Positions 5,353 through 10,817 of a stretch of DNA of 10,817 bases are shown piece after piece. The position numbers and the translations under genes were made by a program. Origin of the DNA: JAAFKA01 sp044348925 (lineage in GTDB: Bacteria > Bacteroidota > Bacteroidia > Cytophagales > Thermoflexibacteraceae). Position 1 is the stretch's first letter, and every line of letters starts with the position of its first letter. The stretch lies in contig JBIKRY010000150.1 in the NCBI GenBank assembly GCA_044348925.1, positions 1 through 10,817 on the forward strand. Direction: 5' to 3'. Below the pieces are notes generated by a model. The model saw only the letters and a program-made list of their open reading frames with translations. It was not told the DNA's origin and ran no database searches.

Positions 5353-7179
5353 ATGTCTTATCATCTTAGCTATATTTCGCCAAAAATTGTAAAATTATTG
5401 CAACAACATTTTGACAAAGACAAAATAGCAGCACTTTTACATAGCCTTTCTATTGCCGAAATAGAAATACAAAGCCAACAACATGCACAAAAACTCGCAA
5501 AAAAAGATGTTTTTTTGTTGCTTTGGCAATATGTAGGTTACGAAAAATTGCAAGAAATAGAGGAGGAAATAGCCTCACACATAGAAAATATTTTTAGTGA
5601 GTTTTGGAAAAATGACGAAAAATTGCTTGCAAATAGCTTATTTAATGCCTTACATTTGATAGAACCACGATTAAATGCTGTTAGTGCAGCTATTTCGTAT
5701 CAAGAAAGTTGGGAAAAATTAGGTAGTCGTTTTGAACAAGATTTTATTCACAAACACTTGGCAAGCGCAGGAGATATGTGGATTCAACTTTTGGAACAAC
5801 AACGGGCTTTTGAAGATATGCCCGAAAGTGTGCAAAAAGTAGATTATGTATTGGAATTTCCGTATCCAATCGCAGAAAAAAGAGGACTTTGGATAGAAAT
5901 AGATGGCGAAATACACCAAACCGAAGCACAAAAAAATATAGATATACAAAGAGATAAATATGCAATTTTTGAGCAATGGCTTCCTGTTTGGCGAATCAAA
6001 ACCGAAGATTTTAATCTTTTACATCGACAATTTGCCCCATTACAGCAATTATTACAAGAGGATTATTTTCGTAGGCTTGCCCAAAATTATAGACAAAGTT
6101 TGGCAAATACAGAATTTGGTTTGGATACTCTACAAGTTTTGTTAAGTCCTGTAGCAATAGCACGTATTCATAAAGCCTTGATACTGTGTATATTAGAAGG
6201 ATATTTGCAAATAGAACATAGAGTTTGGCGAATAGCAATTCTCGAACAAGATATTCCTTGTGGCAATTTGGCAATAGAAACTTTTAAGACTTTGTGTCAA
6301 GAAATTTTTGCATTGGAAGGCGAAAATCGCAATTTACCTACCATACAAGTTACTTATATTACGACAAGAAAATATGAATATAGCAAATTAAATAAACAAG
6401 TTAGTAAACAATTTATTGCAGACTTTGTCGATAAGGAATTTGCTGGGCAGGAATATGATGTGCTGATAGATATTGCAATGTTGCAACGCAAATCTTGGAA
6501 TTTGCTCGGCAATTATCGTATTCATGCAGCTACAAAAGTCCTTATTCGCAGTAGTTTTCGGACACACAGCACCCAAAATATTGCTTTACCAAATGGCAGT
6601 TTTTCTGCTTTCTATAGCGAAAATATCCAATTAGCAAATTTTACAGCAATTTTACAAACGCCAAAATTTATAGCTAAGTTGCTCAAAATGAGCAAAATAA
6701 ATACCTCTATTTTGCAAAATTATTACAGCAATATTTTAGAAAATCAATTATCCACAGATGCAATTACTGTTTTTGAACAACAGTATGCAGCAATATTTGC
6801 TAACAAAGAAATAGACCTGTCTATATTTTTGCAGATTAGTAATTCGGCTTTGCTTTTGCAAATAGAAAAGCCCGAAAAAGCAATTTATAAACTTTGGGTG
6901 GCTTTTGCTTTATTGGTGCAAATAGGCAATACCATTAGCAACGAAAAAATAGAAAATATGGCAGAAAACCAATTATTTGCAGGTTTTTATGCTTTGCAAC
7001 TTACTGATTTTGAGGTATTTAGCTTTTTTTATAAAAATTTTTGCACAAAAATTTTACAATATATTCCGCAAGAAAATAGTTCAAAAATTAACAACATCTT
7101 ACAAAAGCAATATGCTATTTTAGAAATTTTGCCACATATTAATTGGGTAAAACAATTTAGTTTGGCGTGGTTAGCCTAA
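5353..7179 (+). CDS. Large protein with a DUF559/Vsr-like PD-(D/E)XK endonuclease domain
   Basis: A 608-residue soluble protein with no signal peptide, membrane segment, Walker motif or helicase motif. Residues 125-220 fit the DUF559/Vsr-like nuclease pattern: FE (127-128) on the first helix, VDYVLEF with D164, WIEIDGEIHQ with E182, D184 and H188, RD at 200-201, then VWRI (212-215). These are the places of the metal-binding acidic residues and the late Arg-Asp of that family. Residues 255-410 carry SPVAIARI (265-272), EQDIPCGNLA (298-307), YDVLIDIAMLQR (368-379) and IRSSFRTHS (398-406). From memory these resemble the region between nuclease and RecQ-like motor in some large Bacteroidota helicases, but here no motor follows. 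Residues 1-120 and 410-608 are helix-rich and unrecognised. Likely a DNA-processing or defence protein; substrate unknown. The stop lies 2 bases from the end of the converging ABC gene. No Shine-Dalgarno. Confidence 0.68.
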   Translation: MSYHLSYISPKIVKLLQQHFDKDKIAALLHSLSIAEIEIQSQQHAQKLAKKDVFLLLWQYVGYEKLQEIEEEIASHIENIFSEFWKNDEKLLANSLFNALHLIEPRLNAVSAAISYQESWEKLGSRFEQDFIHKHLASAGDMWIQLLEQQRAFEDMPESVQKVDYVLEFPYPIAEKRGLWIEIDGEIHQTEAQKNIDIQRDKYAIFEQWLPVWRIKTEDFNLLHRQFAPLQQLLQEDYFRRLAQNYRQSLANTEFGLDTLQVLLSPVAIARIHKALILCILEGYLQIEHRVWRIAILEQDIPCGNLAIETFKTLCQEIFALEGENRNLPTIQVTYITTRKYEYSKLNKQVSKQFIADFVDKEFAGQEYDVLIDIAMLQRKSWNLLGNYRIHAATKVLIRSSFRTHSTQNIALPNGSFSAFYSENIQLANFTAILQTPKFIAKLLKMSKINTSILQNYYSNILENQLSTDAITVFEQQYAAIFANKEIDLSIFLQISNSALLLQIEKPEKAIYKLWVAFALLVQIGNTISNEKIENMAENQLFAGFYALQLTDFEVFSFFYKNFCTKILQYIPQENSSKINNILQKQYAILEILPHINWVKQFSLAWLA

Positions 7180-7181
7180 TT

Positions 7182-9047
7182 TTATTGATAACCTTGTGCT
7201 TGCAAGTTAAATAATTCAGCATAAATTCCATTTTTTGCGATTAATTCTTCGTGAGAACCCAATTCTACAGCTTGTCCATTTTGCAAAACCATAATTCTAT
7301 CTGCCATACGGACTGTCGAAAAACGGTGCGAAATCAAAACGGCACTTTTATCTTTGGTAAGTTCGGCAAATCGTTGAAAAACCTCAAATTCGGCACGTGC
7401 ATCGAGGGCTGCCGTTGGTTCATCTAAAATAAGCACCTGTGCCTCTCGCATATAAGCACGTGCTAAAGCTACTTTCTGCCATTCGCCTCCCGATAATTCT
7501 ATTCCTTTTTGCGAAAATCGTTTGCCCAAAAGTTGTGCATAACCTTGTGGAAATTTTGCAACCACCGAATCTGCTAAACTTAATTTTGCTGCATTTTCAA
7601 TTTTACTGCTATTTTCTCTTTCCTCTATTTTTCCAACCGCAATATTATCCGAAATATTGAGCTGAAAACGAACAAAATCTTGGAAAATTACCCCAATCAA
7701 TAGCCTAAGTTCTTGTAAATTATATTCCTTAATGTCTATGCCATCTAATAAAATTCGCCCTTCTGTGCAATCATACAAACGTGCAAGTAACTTGACAAGT
7801 GTAGTTTTGCCTGCACCATTTTCGCCAACCAACGCTAATTTTTCACCTGCTTGCAACGAAAAATTTAGATGACGAATTGCCCATTTTTCTGCGTTTGGAT
7901 ACTTAAAACCTACATTCTCGAAGACAAAACCTTTGCTAATTTTAGTAGGGGTTTTGATAGGGTTTGGAGTATTGGTAATTTGTGGTTGAATGGCTAAAAA
8001 TTCGAACAAATCTCGCAAATACAAAGAACTTTGTGCTATTTGTGAAAAACGCAACAAAATACTTTGAAAATTTCCTTGCAAACGACTGAAAGAGGCACTC
8101 AAAAAAGTTAAATCTCCTACACTAATTGCACCTGCTAAAGTCTGCAAAATGATTAAGATAAAGGCCGCATAATAACATAAATTGCCTAAAATCATCAACA
8201 AAGTTCCCCAAAATGCCCTACGAATAATTAAAACTTTGTTGATTTCGTAATATTTGATGGATAAATGCTTGAAACGGTTAATGAGAAAATCAGATAAAGC
8301 AAATATTTTGATTTCTTTAGCCGTTTCATCACTTGCTGCCACCAAACGTAAATAGTCTAATTCTCGTCTTTCTGGTGTCCAACTGCGAGCCAAAGAATAA
8401 TCTTGGCGATTAAAATAGGTTTCGCTAATAAATGCAGGAATTACAGATAATACCAAAACTACTAACAAATAGGGGTTAAAAACAAGCAATGCACCTGCTA
8501 AAACTACTAAGGAAATTATATCTTGGAATTGTGCAAAAAGATTGACAAACAAAAAAGTACGTCCTACAGTAGTTTTTCTTGCTCGGTCAAGTTTGTCATA
8601 AAAAGTAGCATCTTCAAACTGTTCCAAATCTAATAAAGCTGCGTGCTGCATCAGGCGAATAGAACTTTCATTTGCCAACAAATCTCCCAACAAAGATTCC
8701 AGCAAATTGATATACCGCAGCAAAATTTCTCCAAGTAATACCAATGCTATTTCGATAGCCACGTAATACCAAAGTTGTTGATAATCTGTGTTTTTGGTTT
8801 GGATAATTTGTAATACTTCATCTATAATTAGTTTTGCAATATATAATTTTGCAGGGCTAAGCAATGCCGTAAGTATTCGCAAAAGAAAACTTGCTGCTAA
8901 TTTAATGGGCTGTGTCTGCCAAACCATTGCCAAAAATTGCGGCAAATATTTAAGTGCTTGCAAATATTCGCTAAAAGTTACCGTTTCGTCTTGAGCTTTT
9001 TTGTCTGCCGAAATTCCGAAAATACGTTGTAAAAATGTTTTATTCAT
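7182..9047 (-). CDS. ABC exporter half-transporter (fused permease and ATPase)
   Basis: The protein has 621 residues from the ATG at 9047. The N-terminal 350 residues form a type IV (exporter) membrane domain with hydrophobic segments near 48-75, 92-115, 175-208 and 280-310. They include the cytoplasmic-loop pattern LDLEQFEDATFYDKLDRAR (139-157) typical of this group. The ATPase domain shows Walker A GENGAGKTT (408-416), Q-loop Q456, signature LSGGEWQKV (518-526), Walker B VLILDE with D542 and E543, and H-loop H574. All catalytic residues are present, so it should act as a homodimer or with a partner, exporting lipid, peptide or drug; the cargo cannot be told. A longer frame reaches 9203 but would overlap the upstream gene by 136 bases. 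The start at 9047 is 20 bases after that gene's stop, so the two form an operon. Confidence 0.92.
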   Translation of the reverse strand: MNKTFLQRIFGISADKKAQDETVTFSEYLQALKYLPQFLAMVWQTQPIKLAASFLLRILTALLSPAKLYIAKLIIDEVLQIIQTKNTDYQQLWYYVAIEIALVLLGEILLRYINLLESLLGDLLANESSIRLMQHAALLDLEQFEDATFYDKLDRARKTTVGRTFLFVNLFAQFQDIISLVVLAGALLVFNPYLLVVLVLSVIPAFISETYFNRQDYSLARSWTPERRELDYLRLVAASDETAKEIKIFALSDFLINRFKHLSIKYYEINKVLIIRRAFWGTLLMILGNLCYYAAFILIILQTLAGAISVGDLTFLSASFSRLQGNFQSILLRFSQIAQSSLYLRDLFEFLAIQPQITNTPNPIKTPTKISKGFVFENVGFKYPNAEKWAIRHLNFSLQAGEKLALVGENGAGKTTLVKLLARLYDCTEGRILLDGIDIKEYNLQELRLLIGVIFQDFVRFQLNISDNIAVGKIEERENSSKIENAAKLSLADSVVAKFPQGYAQLLGKRFSQKGIELSGGEWQKVALARAYMREAQVLILDEPTAALDARAEFEVFQRFAELTKDKSAVLISHRFSTVRMADRIMVLQNGQAVELGSHEELIAKNGIYAELFNLQAQGYQ

Positions 9048-9067
9048 TTCGTTGTTTTGGGGTTGTT

Positions 9068-9565
9068 TTATTCTAAAAATATTTGTGCTAAATCTTCGCC
9101 ATAATAGTTGAAATTTTGTTTTTCTGCGAGTAGGAACAGGGCATATTGTTTTACGGATTGAAAATAGTTGTCCATACCAAATTGTTGCAAAGATAAGGCA
9201 CATTTATAGAGCCGAATAGCCCAATTTTGCCAAGTTTGTTCTGGTTTACGATTTTTTAGCATTGTTGCTGTGTGTATATCCCAACCCCAAGACAATAGTA
9301 AAAGTTCACAAGCACGCATATAATTACTCATAAAATAAGTGTCTTTTTTTAGAATATTTATTTCATAAGCAAAAACACTATAAGCATAAGCATATTTACT
9401 TGGTCTATCGCAGGGAAATGTCCACCAATCATAATGGGCAATGTGAAATTTTTTCCATTCTTGCATACTTGCCCATGTTTCAAACTTTTTTAATTGGGCA
9501 GTATGTTGTGCTTTGATTTGTTCTATACCGACAAATTCGGGGAAATTATTTTGAATAATTTTCAT
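9068..9565 (-). CDS. Conserved-looking small protein of unknown function, upstream of an ABC exporter
   Basis: A 165-residue protein I do not recognise as a named family. It is rich in aromatic residues, with a striking block HYDWWTFPCDRPS (44-56), YAYAYSVFAYEIN (58-70) and LSWGWDI (91-97). No signal peptide or clear membrane segment is seen, and the hydrophobic runs look like amphipathic helices. The clustered H, D, W and R residues suggest a conserved binding surface, but no catalytic function can be assigned. It is the first gene of an operon with the ABC exporter 20 bases downstream, and a consensus promoter stands before it. It may serve the transporter's cargo or be merely co-expressed. 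Confidence 0.75.
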   Translation of the reverse strand: MKIIQNNFPEFVGIEQIKAQHTAQLKKFETWASMQEWKKFHIAHYDWWTFPCDRPSKYAYAYSVFAYEINILKKDTYFMSNYMRACELLLLSWGWDIHTATMLKNRKPEQTWQNWAIRLYKCALSLQQFGMDNYFQSVKQYALFLLAEKQNFNYYGEDLAQIFLE

Positions 9566-9608
9566 AGATTATTTGAATTTTGATAATTTTATTAGTAAAT
9601 ATAAATTC

Positions 9609-9640
9609 CAAAATTACTTATATTTTAAGTTGCTTGCAAA
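9609..9640 (-). promoter_or_regulatory. Consensus Bacteroidota promoter for the small protein/ABC exporter operon
   Basis: On the minus strand TTTG (9640-9637), 20 bases, then TAATTTTG (9616-9609). Both boxes and the spacing match the Bacteroidota consensus exactly. Transcription would begin near 9602, giving a leader of about 37 bases to the ATG at 9565. This is the best promoter in the window. Confidence 0.6.
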
Positions 9641-9698
9641 ATAGGATATATAAAAATAAGAAATAACTTTGCAAAATATACTATTTGATAGGTATGCT

Positions 9699-10685
9699 AT
9701 GTATTTGATAACAGGTTGTAATGGGCTTATTGGTAGTTTTATTGCCCGCAAATTGCTCGCAGAAAATTGCCAAGTAAAAGCCTTAAAACGCAAAAATAGT
9801 GATGTAAGTTTTGTGGCAGATATTGCCGAAAAAATTACGTGGATAGAGGGTGATATTTTAGATATATCTTCCCTACACGAAGCTATGCAGGGAGTTAGCT
9901 ATGTAATTCATTCGGCTGCAGTGGTTTCTTTTTTGTCAAAAGATTATGCACAAATGCGTAAAGTAAATATTGAAGGTACTGCAAACGTGGTAAATTGTTG
10001 CATCGAAAATCAGATTAAAAAACTTATCCACATTAGTTCGGTGGCTGCTTTGGGTGCAGAACAGCATACAATTATTACCGAAAAATCTCTTTGGGACAAG
10101 TCAAATGTACCATCTGTATATGCACAAACTAAGTTTGAGGCAGAAAGAGAAGTTTGGCGAGGGGTTGCAGAAGGTTTATCTGCTTGTATTATTCAACCCT
10201 CTGTTGTCATTGGCACAGGCAACAGGCATAAGTCAAGCAATCAATTTTTTGCTTATGCTTTTACACAACCACGTTTTGCACCAATGGGCGAAATAAGTTT
10301 GGTAGATGTACGAGATATTGCAGACCTTAGTTATTTGTTGTTGCAAGGAGAAATAGAAAATGAGAGTTTTATTATGACTGCACATAAAGTAAGTTATTTG
10401 CATTTTTTTAGTAATATTGCAACAAAATTACAAATAAAAGCACCCAAAAAAGAAGCTACCATCTGGCATTTATATTTGGCATACATTGGAACAAAAATAG
10501 CAGCTTTATTTTCCAAAAAAGTAACTCCTTTGAGTAGAGAAATCATTAAAAATGCACAACGCAAAACAAATTATAGCAATGAAAAAGTAAGCAAAATGTT
10601 ACATTTTCAGTTTCGTAGCCTCGAAGATACTTTGTCTTGGGCTTGTGCCTATTATAAAAATGAAAAGAAAGAAACAAATAAATAA
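9699..10685 (+). CDS. Extended short-chain dehydrogenase (NAD-dependent epimerase / DFR-like reductase)
   Basis: A 328-residue cytoplasmic SDR of the extended type. It starts with the NAD(P)-binding fingerprint TGCNGLIG (5-12, GxxGxxG), followed by VIHSAAVVSF, HISSVAALG (111-119, catalytic Ser) and the active-site YAQTK with Y141 and K145. The C-terminal TNYSNEKVSKML and FRSLEDTLSWA are typical of the dihydroflavonol-4-reductase/3-beta-HSD-like branch that is common in Bacteroidota. Substrate is not predictable: nucleotide sugar, steroid-like or other carbonyl compound. A TTG at 9669 would extend the frame by 10 residues, but they would sit before the first beta strand and family members start directly at this strand, so the ATG at 9699 is preferred. 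No clear promoter is seen; TATATTTT (9619-9626) is a weak -7 candidate. The gene reads away from the operon on its left. Confidence 0.88.
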   Translation: MYLITGCNGLIGSFIARKLLAENCQVKALKRKNSDVSFVADIAEKITWIEGDILDISSLHEAMQGVSYVIHSAAVVSFLSKDYAQMRKVNIEGTANVVNCCIENQIKKLIHISSVAALGAEQHTIITEKSLWDKSNVPSVYAQTKFEAEREVWRGVAEGLSACIIQPSVVIGTGNRHKSSNQFFAYAFTQPRFAPMGEISLVDVRDIADLSYLLLQGEIENESFIMTAHKVSYLHFFSNIATKLQIKAPKKEATIWHLYLAYIGTKIAALFSKKVTPLSREIIKNAQRKTNYSNEKVSKMLHFQFRSLEDTLSWACAYYKNEKKETNK

Positions 10686-10765
10686 TGTAACGTCAGCAAT
10701 TCCCACTTTGGCAATTCAATGGTCAATTTTTGATATTTCCATAATTTAAAGCAAGTTAATATTTT

Positions 10766-10817
10766 ATGCGAAAAAGTTTTATCCCTAAGAAAAGTCCTTA
10801 CTTTATAGCAGAACTAT
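10766..10817 (+). CDS. Start of an unidentified gene (cut by window edge)
   Basis: An ATG at 10766, 80 bases after the SDR stop, opens a frame to the window end with 17 codons, MRKSFIPKKSPYFIAEL. The segment SPYFIAEL at this place recalls the first strand of sialic-acid/pseudaminic-acid synthases of the NeuB type (commonly xFIAEIGxNH), but so few residues do not allow an identification. The 80-base gap before it shows TTTG (10707-10710) and AATTTTTG (10725-10732), a poor promoter match with too short a spacer. Confidence 0.45.
   Translation, partial: MRKSFIPKKSPYFIAEL

Noticed and set aside
9048..9203. 52-codon N-terminal extension of the ABC transporter
   Set aside because: It lies inside the 3' end of the small upstream gene, and its sequence does not look like a transporter N-terminus. 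The ATG at 9047 gives tight operon spacing.
9669..9698. TTG start adding ten residues to the SDR
   Set aside because: The ATG at 9699 places the first beta strand and GxxGxxG at the usual distance from the N-terminus, and an ATG is more likely than this TTG.

Overview
The window is strongly AT-rich, double-stranded chromosomal-type DNA. It most likely comes from a member of the Bacteroidota, perhaps the Cytophagales, though the order is a guess. Three things point there. None of the start codons has a recognisable Shine-Dalgarno sequence. Several promoters fit the Bacteroidota pattern TTG/TTTG, a spacer of about 17-23 bases, then TAnnTTTG. The gene set (bacillithiol enzyme BshC, a short MenE-like ligase, a Glu/Leu/Phe/Val dehydrogenase of Bacteroidota type and an Rpn-like PD-(D/E)XK protein) is also typical.

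Layout from left to right. (1) 1-152, minus: the first 50 codons of an Rpn/transposase-associated PD-(D/E)XK nuclease, with its own promoter. (2) 463-1698, plus: an amino-acid dehydrogenase behind a 310-base leader that carries two perfect palindromes. (3) 1821-2945, plus: an AMP-forming acyl-CoA ligase resembling MenE, separated from the dehydrogenase by a long perfect hairpin. (4) 3119-4690, minus: bshC, convergent with the ligase, with two strong inverted repeats between them. (5) 4691-5352: a 662-base region without a convincing gene. It holds a bshC promoter candidate and a 135-base element bounded by 13-base inverted repeats, MITE-like in form. (6) 5353-7179, plus: a 608-residue protein with a DUF559/Vsr-like endonuclease core and large unrecognised flanking regions, the least ordinary gene here. 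(7) 7182-9047 and 9068-9565, minus: a two-gene operon of an ABC exporter half-transporter and a small aromatic-rich protein of unknown function, driven by a consensus promoter. (8) 9699-10685, plus: an extended SDR (NAD-dependent epimerase/reductase). (9) 10766-10817, plus: the first 17 codons of a further gene.

The genes do not form one pathway. Most are housekeeping singletons (amino-acid catabolism, menaquinone, low-molecular-weight thiol, sugar or steroid-like reductase), each with its own transcription unit. The pieces with an accessory flavour are the Rpn-like fragment, the nuclease gene with its repeat-rich upstream region, and the small protein/ABC transporter pair. No rRNA, tRNA, CRISPR array or complete insertion sequence was recognised. 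Two predicted starts were moved inward from the longest open frame: the ABC transporter to 9047 and the SDR to 9699.
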